In this document: positions 16,507 through 23,383 of the stretch, piece after piece | Layout of the letters: each line of letters begins with the position of its first letter | How positions within the stretch are numbered: position 1 is the first letter of the stretch | Origin: JAWXCB01 sp034440455 | GTDB taxonomy: Bacteria > Bacteroidota > Bacteroidia > Chitinophagales > CAIOSU01 | DNA: 35,153 bases | Direction: 5' to 3' | Assembly: GCA_034440455.1 (NCBI GenBank) | Contig: JAWXCB010000060.1 | Span: forward strand, 1-35,153 | Program-made: the position numbers and the translations under genes | Notes under the pieces: generated by a model | What the model saw: only the letters and a program-made list of their open reading frames with translations | What the model was told of the DNA's origin: nothing | The model's database searches: none

Positions 16507-17859
16507 TCACTCCAACTTTCCAAACTCTTCCACCGATATTTCCTTCTGAGTAAGCGTGATTTTCGACTTCATGAAGTCGAGTACTTTTTTATCGGCAAGC
16601 TCTTCGTAAGTGCGCTTTGCGTGCTCTTCTTTTTTCAGCATATCATCGGCAAGAGCGCCCAGCATCTTGTTGGTTTCTTCATTATCGGGAAAGCCATAGT
16701 AGCTGCCCATCACCTTAATGGTGTGTGCCTTCATTTCATCGGGCGTCACTTCAAGGTTGTTTTCCTTTTTGATTTTGTTCACGATGAGCGTCCACTTCAG
16801 GTTTTTCGCAAAGCCGTTGTAGTCGTGTTCCACCTGCTCCATTGTCACAGGCTTCTCGCTTGAAACTTGTATCCAGCGCTTCAGGAACGCATCGGGCAGG
16901 TTCACATTTGTATTCTCGATGAACATGTTCACGATGTCGCGGTTCAGCAGTTGTTCTCCTTGTTGCACATAAGCCTTTTCAATTTCGCTTTTCAGCTTCT
17001 CGCGAAATTCTTCCACTGATTTCACCGCGCCTTCGCCAAACACTTTGTCAAATAAAACCTGATTCACCTCCGCAGGAATCGCACGGTTTATTTTCGTTAA
17101 GTGAACCCTGAAAGTTTTGTTCAAATGCCTGTGGTCAGTCAACTTCAGGTAGTTGTGAATGATTTGCTCCTCATCGGCTTTCAGCGCCTTCATCATTTCT
17201 ACATCTAAGTATTCGCCCGGCTTTTTTCCCAACAACTGGTCAGCTACCTTGTCTTCAAATTTCTCCAGCGGCACCGCAGTTGAATTTTCCACTCCGCCTT
17301 CTTTCACATTTCCTGCTTCGTCAAGTTCCTGAAATTTTACGAATAATATATCATCCTTCGCCACGCCATCTTCCGGGTTCGTCATTTCACCCACGCGCTT
17401 GCGGAGGCGCTCCACTTCCTTTTCAACCGCCTGCTCGTCAGTCTTCACAGTGTATTGATTCACCTTCGTTGCATCGCTTAACGCGCTCACATCAAAGTGC
17501 GGATGCAAGCCCAAATCATACGAGAACTGATATTCTTTCTGCGAATGAATATCCAATTCCTGCTGCCCGTCATCCAATTTCGGAATGGGGCTGCCAAGAA
17601 TTTCAATCTTGTTGTCCGTGAGATATTTCGTCAGCTCTTTATTAATGAGGTTGTTCAACTCATCGGCAAGCACCTCGTTGCCATACAATTTTTTGATATG
17701 CCCTACCGGCACCATTCCCTTGCGGAAGCCTTTCACGTCAGCCTTTTTGCTCAGTTTCTTCAGCGACTCGCTCACGAGCGGCTCATAATCCTGCGTAGAG
17801 AGTTGAATTTTCACCGTTGCGTTTTGCGCGTCAATGTTTTCCTGTGTAATCGTTGCCAT
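16507..17859 (-). CDS. tig: Trigger factor, ribosome-associated chaperone
   Basis: Trigger factor docks at the ribosomal exit tunnel and shields nascent chains. The ribosome-binding signature G-F-R-K-G-M-V-P sits at residues 44-51 in an N-terminal domain of about 110 residues. The central peptidyl-prolyl isomerase-like part (about 150-240) is divergent, and the C-terminal part (about 255-450) is the Lys/Glu-rich helical chaperone arm. The length of 450 matches the family. ATG at 17857-17859 gives the expected M-A-T-I-T start. It precedes clpP in the same orientation. A heptamer repeat array lies just upstream, so tig may be expressed from read-through of the tRNA-Leu region or from a weak local promoter; no TAnnTTTG box is seen directly before it. 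Confidence 0.95.
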   Translation of the reverse strand: MATITQENIDAQNATVKIQLSTQDYEPLVSESLKKLSKKADVKGFRKGMVPVGHIKKLYGNEVLADELNNLINKELTKYLTDNKIEILGSPIPKLDDGQQELDIHSQKEYQFSYDLGLHPHFDVSALSDATKVNQYTVKTDEQAVEKEVERLRKRVGEMTNPEDGVAKDDILFVKFQELDEAGNVKEGGVENSTAVPLEKFEDKVADQLLGKKPGEYLDVEMMKALKADEEQIIHNYLKLTDHRHLNKTFRVHLTKINRAIPAEVNQVLFDKVFGEGAVKSVEEFREKLKSEIEKAYVQQGEQLLNRDIVNMFIENTNVNLPDAFLKRWIQVSSEKPVTMEQVEHDYNGFAKNLKWTLIVNKIKKENNLEVTPDEMKAHTIKVMGSYYGFPDNEETNKMLGALADDMLKKEEHAKRTYEELADKKVLDFMKSKITLTQKEISVEEFGKLE

Positions 17860-17873
17860 CTTTTTTGTTTATA

Positions 17874-17937
17874 GTTTGGAATTTTAAGTTTGAAGTTGAG
17901 TGAGGAACCCGCAAATTCCAAACTCCAAACTTCAAAC
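17874..17937. repeat. Inverted heptamer arrays between tRNA-Leu and tig
   Basis: Plus-strand 17874-17894 holds GTTTGGA, ATTTTAA and GTTTGAA. Minus-strand 17937-17917 holds GTTTGAA, GTTTGGA and GTTTGGA. The two face each other around about 22 nt. The array begins 8 nt from the 3' end of tRNA-Leu and stops about 15 nt before the tig start codon. It belongs to the same family as the arrays at clpP and gap. Confidence 0.75.
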
Positions 17938-17944
17938 TAAATCG

Positions 17945-18026
17945 TGCGGATGGAGGGACTCGAACCCCCAAGGGTCACCCCACCAGATCCTAAGTCTGGC
18001 GCGTCTGCCAATTCCGCCACACCCGC
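17945..18026 (-). tRNA. tRNA-Leu(TAG)
   Basis: The 82-nt cloverleaf has acceptor stem GCGGGTG/CATCCGC (one G-U pair), anticodon stem CCAGA/TCTGG and loop CTTAGGA, placing anticodon TAG at 17990-17992 (plus-strand positions). It also has the extra-long variable arm of tRNA-Leu and a T-loop with GTTCGAG. The discriminator base is A; CCA is not encoded. Confidence 0.96.
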
Positions 18027-18038
18027 TTTTCGAGTCGG

Positions 18039-18046
18039 CAAAGTTA
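18039..18046 (-). promoter_or_regulatory. -7 promoter box of tRNA-Leu
   Basis: The minus strand reads TAACTTTG, an exact TAnnTTTG match, ending 13 nt before the first base of the tRNA. No clear -33 element is seen. Confidence 0.55.
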
Positions 18047-18063
18047 CCAATATTCATTTGAAA

Positions 18064-18089
18064 TTTTAAACCCTGAGGGGGGTTTAAAA
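18064..18089 (-). terminator. Hairpin terminator after the OmpA/PD40 gene
   Basis: A perfect 10-bp stem, TTTTAAACCC with GGGTTTAAAA, encloses a 6-nt loop. It starts about 30 nt past the stop codon of the OmpA gene and lies before the tRNA-Leu promoter, so it separates the two units. The A/T end of the stem provides the U-rich tail. Confidence 0.6.
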
Positions 18090-18118
18090 CAAATTCAGGA
18101 ATGAAGATAGAGGCAGGA

Positions 18119-20146
18119 TTATTTCTTCAAAATCTCAAACTGCACTCTGCGGTTCAGTTGCCGCCCTTCTTCCGTTTCATTGGTAGCAACGGGCACTGTT
18201 TCGCCATAGCCCTTCGCAATCATCCGTGAAGTGGCAATGCCATGCTCAATAAAATAATCCACTACCGCTTTGGCGCGTTGCTGCGAAAGCGTGAGGTTGT
18301 AATTGTCGCTGCCTTTATCATCGGTATGTCCTGATAATTCGATTTCAATCTTCGGACTTGTTTTCAAAAAGTCAACCACCCTGTCCAACTCAGGATAAGA
18401 TTCCGGGCGCAGCGTTGCTTTGTCATAATCAAAGAAGATATTGTTCAGGCGAATGATTTCGCCCACTTCCACAGGCGCGAGGTAGAGGTCTTTGCGGATT
18501 TCTTTGTATTCGGCAACCTGCGTTAAATCCAAATTGTCAGAAACAGAAATGTAGCCCTCTGCTTTAGCGCGAATGCCATAGTTCTTTCCATAAGGCAGCA
18601 CGATTTTGTAATCTCCCGTGCCCGGCTCTGAACTCGCGATGCCCGCTTCTTCACCGCTGGGCAGTATTTCATAAATCACATCAGTATCTCCAACCGGTTT
18701 ATTTGTTTTCTTATTGTAAACAGTTCCATACACAAGCGTCACTGGGTCGGGGCGCACTTCCTGCGGCAACTTGATTTTAAAAATATCTGTCGCGCCTTTT
18801 GAATTTTTGGATGAAACATAATAGGCATAATCGCCCGATGCGGGAATGCGGTAGTAAGCATCTTTCCCCGGTGAGTTTAATCCATCGCCAAGGTTCACAG
18901 GTTCGCTCCAGTTTGTCCACGTTGAATCCATGCGCTTGGAAACAAACACATCGTAATTGCCAAAACCGCTTCTGCCGGTAGTTGCAAAATACATGGACTT
19001 GCCATCGCTGGCGAGAAAGGGACTCATTTCATCTCCCGCAGAATTAATTGTTGCGCCAAGATTGAGCGGCTTTGTCCAGTTCACATCATCTTCGCGAAAA
19101 CTCACATAAATATCCCGCCCTCCAATCGCATCATCCATCTCGATGGTCATAAACAATGCTTTGCCGTCATTGCTCATGCTTATTTCCATGAAGTTGTCTT
19201 TGTTTTTAAAATCTTTGATTTTCAGATTTTCAGGAAACTCCCATCCTTTCTTTCCCATGAATGAAATGGAAACTCCGCCATCCGTTGAGCCATCGCGGAA
19301 GTATTGATTGCCGAGCAACAGCGTGTTGCCGTCAGGCGTAACGGAACAAACGAAGTTGTGATATTCATTGTTGAGTGGGTAGCCTAAGTTCACGGCAGGC
19401 GTCCACACGCCTTTGTCATCGAGTTTTGAAAACCAGATGTCGTCATTCTCTCCAAGACTAATATCAAAATTCTGCGGGCTGTTTTTTCGTACGAAATAAA
19501 TGCTCTTGCCATCGGGCGCAATCACGGGAAGCGCTTCTGCAAATTCAGTATTAATGCTGTAGCCGAGATTTTCGGGCTGCGAATCAAACACCAAGTCAGG
19601 CAGGATATTGATTTTTGCTTCAATGGGAATTTCGCTGTCGGAAATTGCAACAGCATCAAGTTGATTATTGCCTGTAACTGCCGAAGGCGTTAATTCAATG
19701 CGCACTGCGGCAACTTCATAAACAGTGAGCGGAACTGTTTTGCGAAACACGCGGCTCAGTTCATTTATCAAAGCCGGAGTTCCTTCATAAACAGAATGTT
19801 TTAACCCGTTTGCCTCTATGAGAAAGATATTTTTGATGGAGCCGGGATACAGATTTTCAAACACCGCTACCTGCTGCACTTTCATCGGCTTGTCAAAACC
19901 TATTTCAATGAACTCCGCTGCTGATTCACCGTCTTTCGGCATCCATGCGCAGGGGCTGTCGCCAGCCTGCGGCAGCACATTGGGCTTGCCAAGAATTTGT
20001 TTTGCGGAATATTGTTTCGCGCCCGCTTCAGAACTGAAGGCTTTTACTGAAGATGCAAATTGAATTGTTTGCGCGTTGACTGAAACAGAAACAAGCGCTG
20101 AAAGAATCATCAGCGCGCATGATTTCACTAAAACATTTTTTCCCAT
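18119..20146 (-). CDS. OmpA-family envelope protein with discoidin-like, PD40 and carboxypeptidase-regulatory-like domains
   Basis: Numbered from the chosen ATG at 20144-20146, the 675-residue protein has a signal peptide ending V-N-A-Q near residue 26 and a beta-sandwich resembling a discoidin (F5/8 type C) fold at about 30-180. PD40/WD40-like strands follow at about 195-460, with repeated S-x-D-G-K and D-I-Y/W-x-S patterns. A carboxypeptidase-regulatory-like domain lies at about 480-560. A C-terminal OmpA domain (about 565-675) has F-D-Y-D-K near its start and the peptidoglycan-binding G-H-T-D and S-Q-Q-R-A motifs. It should be periplasmic, tethering an outer-membrane complex to peptidoglycan. 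PD40 plus regulatory domain plus OmpA resembles the T9SS accessory protein PorE, but here a discoidin-like domain replaces the usual TPR part. The start overlaps the end of the upstream gene by 19 nt; the longer TTG-type start at 20188 would place residues before the signal peptide. Confidence 0.85.
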   Translation of the reverse strand: MGKNVLVKSCALMILSALVSVSVNAQTIQFASSVKAFSSEAGAKQYSAKQILGKPNVLPQAGDSPCAWMPKDGESAAEFIEIGFDKPMKVQQVAVFENLYPGSIKNIFLIEANGLKHSVYEGTPALINELSRVFRKTVPLTVYEVAAVRIELTPSAVTGNNQLDAVAISDSEIPIEAKINILPDLVFDSQPENLGYSINTEFAEALPVIAPDGKSIYFVRKNSPQNFDISLGENDDIWFSKLDDKGVWTPAVNLGYPLNNEYHNFVCSVTPDGNTLLLGNQYFRDGSTDGGVSISFMGKKGWEFPENLKIKDFKNKDNFMEISMSNDGKALFMTIEMDDAIGGRDIYVSFREDDVNWTKPLNLGATINSAGDEMSPFLASDGKSMYFATTGRSGFGNYDVFVSKRMDSTWTNWSEPVNLGDGLNSPGKDAYYRIPASGDYAYYVSSKNSKGATDIFKIKLPQEVRPDPVTLVYGTVYNKKTNKPVGDTDVIYEILPSGEEAGIASSEPGTGDYKIVLPYGKNYGIRAKAEGYISVSDNLDLTQVAEYKEIRKDLYLAPVEVGEIIRLNNIFFDYDKATLRPESYPELDRVVDFLKTSPKIEIELSGHTDDKGSDNYNLTLSQQRAKAVVDYFIEHGIATSRMIAKGYGETVPVATNETEEGRQLNRRVQFEILKK

Positions 20147-20562
20147 GGAATACCTGCTATGATTAATACAAAACCTATTGCGTAGCAAATTAATGACCTT
20201 CTGTGTTTCATATCATCAATCTTTGCCTTCTTCGACCACACCCTGCCCACCGTAATTGCAATTACTGCAAGCAACATCACCGTGACGTGCTCCACTGCGG
20301 CAAAACGCAACGCATCATCTTTCATCGCTGCGCCCATATCCGCCAATGCCGCCCGCACCACGGGGCTTACAAAATAAAGCACGATGCCGATTACAAATTG
20401 AATGTGAATGAGCATCAAAAGTAAAAGACTTGACTGATTATCGAAAGGCTCGTATTTCCTTTTTGCAAGATGCCCGATTGCCGAACGGAACAACACAATC
20501 AGCAGCACTACTAAAATGAGATATCGCAGGATGGAATGCGTTTGAAGAAGAAAGGGATACAT
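20128..20562 (-). CDS. Small four-helix membrane protein, cytochrome b-like
   Basis: This 144-residue protein has four hydrophobic helices (about 11-27, 45-64, 92-107, 123-139) and conserved-looking His residues: His9 in T-H-S-I-L-R-Y, His53 in L-I-H-I-Q-F and His92 in V-E-H-V-T. Bacteroidota homologues with this plan are often labelled cytochrome B, from memory, because such His residues could bind haem. Haem binding is not shown by the sequence. ATG is at 20560-20562. The gene overlaps the start of the OmpA gene, implying translational coupling, although no functional link is obvious. Confidence 0.7.
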   Translation of the reverse strand: MYPFLLQTHSILRYLILVVLLIVLFRSAIGHLAKRKYEPFDNQSSLLLLMLIHIQFVIGIVLYFVSPVVRAALADMGAAMKDDALRFAAVEHVTVMLLAVIAITVGRVWSKKAKIDDMKHRRSLICYAIGFVLIIAGIPWEKMF

Positions 20563-20606
20563 CGTGGTGGGTTTTCACGAAGGTAAGAAGAAAGCGGGAT
20601 GTTCCC

Positions 20607-20797
20607 ATGTGCCAAATAGCCAATGTGCTGATGTGTAAGTGTGCTAAATAATATTCGTCTATAAAATTCAAAAAGATAGACAGATATGTTATTTTCATTT
20701 AGCGTGAATTTTTTTCTCAATGTCTTTTTGGCTAAGAAATCAAAAGAGAGATCCACGCCAGCCAATTGGCACATCAGCTAATTGGCTAATTAGCACA
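20607..20797. repeat. Inverted octamer arrays downstream of pgk
   Basis: Plus-strand 20607-20646 is five 8-bp units (TGTGCCAA, ATAGCCAA, TGTGCTGA, TGTGTAAG, TGTGCTAA). The minus strand from 20797 to 20758 is five more (TGTGCTAA, TTAGCCAA, TTAGCTGA, TGTGCCAA, TTGGCTGG). The arrays face each other around about 110 nt of AT-rich DNA with no gene. The pgk stop codon and its last residues lie inside the right-hand array. Confidence 0.75.
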
Positions 20798-21988
20798 TTC
20801 GCTTATCGCTGCAATGCCCGGCAGTTCTTTGCCCTTAAAGTATTCGAGCAGTGCGCCACCGCCTGTGGAAACGTAGCTGATTTTATCCGCCATGCCGAGT
20901 TGGTGCAATGCAGCTACGGAATCGCCACCGCCTACGAGCGAGAATGCGCCTTGTTGTGTAGCCTCTGCCACTGCGGTTGCAATGGCTTTGGTGCCGTTGC
21001 TGAAATTTTCCATTTCAAACACGCCCATCGGTCCGTTCCACAAAATAGTTTTTGATTGGAGAATCGCTTCTTTGAAATCAGCGATGGATTTTTTGCCGAT
21101 GTCCAAGCCCATCCAGCCTTCAGGGATGCTGCGGCTTTCGGATGTGGTGATGGCGGCATCGTTGGCAAACTTGTCGGCAATTACTGAATCTTCGGGCAGC
21201 AGAATTTTTACGCCTTGCTGTTTTGCTTTCTCCAGCAGTTCTTTTGCGGTGGTAATTCTTTCTTCTTCCACCAATGATTTTCCAACCATTCCGCCTTGCG
21301 CTTTGAAAAACGTGTAAGCCATGCCGCCACCGATGATCATGTTATCCGTTTTGCTCAGCAGGTTCTCGATGATGAGAATTTTATCGGAAACTTTTGCGCC
21401 ACCGATAATTGCAGTAAACGGCTTCTGTGAATTCTTTAACACACGCTCTGCATTTTCCACTTCGGAAGCCATCAGCTTGCCAAACATTTTTTTATCAGCA
21501 GGGAAAAATTTTGCAACAACAGTAGTTGATGCATGGGCGCGGTGTGCGCTGCCAAATGCATCGTTCACATACACGTCACCCAGCTTTGAAAGTTGTTCGG
21601 AAAATTTTTCATCGCCTGCTGTTTCTTCTTTGTAGAAGCGCGTGTTTTCAAGCAACAATACTTCTCCTGATTTTAAAGAAGCAGAAAGATTTACGGCTGA
21701 TTCTCCAATGCAATCATTTGCAAACTGCACCTGCACGTTTAGCAGAGATGATAAATGCGCTACAATATGTTTTAATGAATATTTTTCTTCCGGTCCTTTC
21801 TTCGGTCTGCCGAAGTGCGACATCAGAACCACGGAGCCGCCATCGCTCAAAATCTTTTTGATGGTGGGAAGCGATGCCTTTATTCTTGTATCATCGGTGA
21901 TTTCAAATTTGTCGTTGAGCGGCACATTGAAGTCAACACGGATGAGGGCTTTCTTGCCAGAGAAGTTAAAACTGTCAACGGTTTTCAA
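20786..21988 (-). CDS. pgk: Phosphoglycerate kinase
   Basis: It interconverts 1,3-bisphosphoglycerate plus ADP with 3-phosphoglycerate plus ATP in glycolysis. The N-terminal substrate site shows R-V-D-F-N-V-P (17-23), S-H-F-G-R-P (57-62) and the D-A-F-G-S-A-H-R-A-H loop. The C-terminal nucleotide domain shows W-N-G-P-M-G-V-F-E and G-G-G-D-S-V near its end. At 400 residues it is full length. The start is TTG at 21986-21988: the frame closes with TAA two codons upstream, and the next ATG is at residue 56, inside the catalytic fold. The last residues, S-E-C-A-N, and the TAG stop come from an octamer array. It follows gap by 88 nt, so the two probably form a glycolytic operon. Confidence 0.97.
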   Translation of the reverse strand: MKTVDSFNFSGKKALIRVDFNVPLNDKFEITDDTRIKASLPTIKKILSDGGSVVLMSHFGRPKKGPEEKYSLKHIVAHLSSLLNVQVQFANDCIGESAVNLSASLKSGEVLLLENTRFYKEETAGDEKFSEQLSKLGDVYVNDAFGSAHRAHASTTVVAKFFPADKKMFGKLMASEVENAERVLKNSQKPFTAIIGGAKVSDKILIIENLLSKTDNMIIGGGMAYTFFKAQGGMVGKSLVEEERITTAKELLEKAKQQGVKILLPEDSVIADKFANDAAITTSESRSIPEGWMGLDIGKKSIADFKEAILQSKTILWNGPMGVFEMENFSNGTKAIATAVAEATQQGAFSLVGGGDSVAALHQLGMADKISYVSTGGGALLEYFKGKELPGIAAISECAN

Positions 21989-21998
21989 TTCTTAAAAA

Positions 21999-22083
21999 GT
22001 TTGGAGTTTGAAATTTGGAGTTTGAAGTTGGTTTGAAGTTTAAAGTTCACGGAACTTCAAACCACAAACTTTAAACTTAAAAC
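21999..22083. repeat. Inverted heptamer arrays between gap and pgk
   Basis: Plus-strand 21999-22026 is four units (GTTTGGA, GTTTGAA, ATTTGGA, GTTTGAA). After a 4-nt interruption two more follow (GTTTGAA, GTTTAAA; 22031-22044). The minus strand from 22083 to 22056 is GTTTTAA, GTTTAAA, GTTTGTG and GTTTGAA. The arms face each other around 11 nt and nearly fill the spacer. The gap stop codon TAA is part of the first minus-strand unit. Confidence 0.8.
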
Positions 22084-23078
22084 TTACCAAGTCGCGCAAT
22101 CAAATCAGCGATGCGGTGGGAGTAGCCTGCTTCATTATCATACCAGCCGGTGATGCGCACCATGTTCTGCATGACCATTGTGAGGTCTGAATCGAAGATG
22201 CAGGAATGCGGGTCGCCAATAATATCGCTTGATACGAGCGGCTCGGTGCTGTATTTGAGAATGCCTTTCATGCTTCCCTCTGCCGCTGTTTTAAAGAAGC
22301 TGTTGATTTCTTCGGGCGTAGCAGTTTTCTTTACGATTGCATTGAATTCAGTAACAGAGCCGGTGATAACCGGAACGCGCATTGAACCGCCATGCAACTT
22401 TCCTTTCAGGTGTGGAAGCACTTTTCCTACTGCCGATGCTGCGCCTGTTGACGTGGGTACAATATTATGCGTAGCTGCTCTTGCTCTGCGCAAATCTTTG
22501 TGCGGTGAATCCTGCAAGCGCTGGTCAGCGGTGAATGCGTGCGTAGTGGTCATTAAACCATATTCAACTCCGAATGCATCATCAAGCACTTTCACCATTG
22601 GCGCAAGGCAGTTGGTGGTGCAGGAAGCGTTTGACACGATGAGGTCATCTTTTGTCAGTTGAGTATCATTCACGCCCAGCACGATGGTTTTGATATCACC
22701 CTTTGCCGGAGCGGAAATCACCACGCGCTTTGCGCCTGCCTTAATGTGCAATTCCGCTTTTTCTTTATCTGTGAATTTGCCTGTTGATTCAAGCACCACA
22801 TCTACGCCAAGCGCTTTCCAGGGGAGATTTGCCGGGTCTTTTTCGGCAAGCACTTTCATCAAATCGCCATTGATGCGAATGCCCTCGCTTTCAACAGAAA
22901 CCTCGCCCGTGAATCTGCCGTGCGCAGTATCATACTTAAAGAGGTGCGCGAGCGTGGGCGCATCGGTGAGGTCATTAACGGCAACGACATCAATATCAGG
23001 AAAATTCTTCTTGATGATTCTTACAGCGAGTCTTCCGATTCTGCCGAAGCCGTTTACTGCGAGTTTGATTTTAGTCAT
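22077..23078 (-). CDS. gap: Type I glyceraldehyde-3-phosphate dehydrogenase
   Basis: It oxidises glyceraldehyde-3-phosphate with NAD+ and phosphate in glycolysis. The Rossmann start N-G-F-G-R-I-G-R is at residues 9-16, the active site S-N-A-S-C-T-T-N-C places the nucleophile at Cys153, and T-T-H-A-F-T places the catalytic His at 180. N-E-A-G-Y-S-H near the C-terminus is the usual signature. Length 333 is normal. An Asp at the end of the second beta strand (A-V-N-D) suggests NAD preference. It is the first gene of the gap-pgk pair and has a clear -7 promoter box at 23098-23105. Its stop codon lies inside a heptamer array. Confidence 0.97.
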   Translation of the reverse strand: MTKIKLAVNGFGRIGRLAVRIIKKNFPDIDVVAVNDLTDAPTLAHLFKYDTAHGRFTGEVSVESEGIRINGDLMKVLAEKDPANLPWKALGVDVVLESTGKFTDKEKAELHIKAGAKRVVISAPAKGDIKTIVLGVNDTQLTKDDLIVSNASCTTNCLAPMVKVLDDAFGVEYGLMTTTHAFTADQRLQDSPHKDLRRARAATHNIVPTSTGAASAVGKVLPHLKGKLHGGSMRVPVITGSVTEFNAIVKKTATPEEINSFFKTAAEGSMKGILKYSTEPLVSSDIIGDPHSCIFDSDLTMVMQNMVRITGWYDNEAGYSHRIADLIARLGKF

Positions 23079-23097
23079 AGGGGTAATTTTTGCGTTG

Positions 23098-23105
23098 CAA
23101 AAGTA
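23098..23105 (-). promoter_or_regulatory. -7 promoter box of gap
   Basis: The minus strand reads TACTTTTG inside the 13-nt block TTTACTTTTGCAA, 19 nt before the gap ATG. The same 13-nt block occurs in the opposite direction in front of tRNA-Glu. Confidence 0.65.
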
Positions 23106-23170
23106 AACTGTATCACGAGATTATTTTAAAATCTTTCCGCGCAATCCACGCTTTTTCCACCAAAACTTTT

Positions 23171-23178
23171 TACTTTTG
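23171..23178 (+). promoter_or_regulatory. -7 promoter box of tRNA-Glu
   Basis: The plus strand reads TACTTTTG, an exact TAnnTTTG match, about 28 nt before the tRNA. It mirrors the gap promoter: both carry TTTACTTTTGCAA, and they point away from each other across about 65 nt. Confidence 0.6.
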
Positions 23179-23206
23179 CAATCCCTTTGAAAGAAGGAAC
23201 CCATCA

Positions 23207-23278
23207 GGCTCGTTCGTCTAGGGGTTAGGACATCTCCCTTTCACGGAGGAAACACGAGTTCGATTCTCGTACGGGCTA
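23207..23278 (+). tRNA. tRNA-Glu(TTC)
   Basis: The 72-nt cloverleaf has acceptor arms GGCTCGT/ACGGGCT (with G-U pairs at 1-72 and 4-69), anticodon stem TCTCC/GGAGG, loop CTTTCAC with anticodon TTC at 23240-23242, and T-arm ACGAG-TTCGATT-CTCGT. Discriminator A; CCA is not encoded. It is the only complete plus-strand gene in the window. Confidence 0.96.
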
Positions 23279-23294
23279 CTGGTAAAATGTAAAA

Positions 23295-23332
23295 CCCTTT
23301 GAAAACAATGATTTTCAAGGGGTTTTTTTTTT
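23295..23332. terminator. Strong terminator after tRNA-Glu, probably bidirectional
   Basis: CCCTTTGAAAA pairs with TTTTCAAGGGG over 11 positions (one G-U) around a short loop and is followed by ten T residues on the plus strand. On the minus strand the same stem is followed by TTTTACATTTT, so it can also end the antiporter transcript. Confidence 0.85.
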
Positions 23333-23342
23333 ATGAATATGC

Positions 23343-23359
23343 GGGCTATTCGATAGCCC
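23343..23359. repeat. Small perfect inverted repeat downstream of the antiporter gene
   Basis: GGGCTAT and ATAGCCC flank TCG, with outer ATGCG/CGCAT bases nearby that extend the fold. It lies about 25 nt after the antiporter stop codon. It probably contributes to 3'-end formation, but there is no U-run directly after it. Confidence 0.45.
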
Positions 23360-23383
23360 AGCTTCGCATCCGGTCGGAAAACA

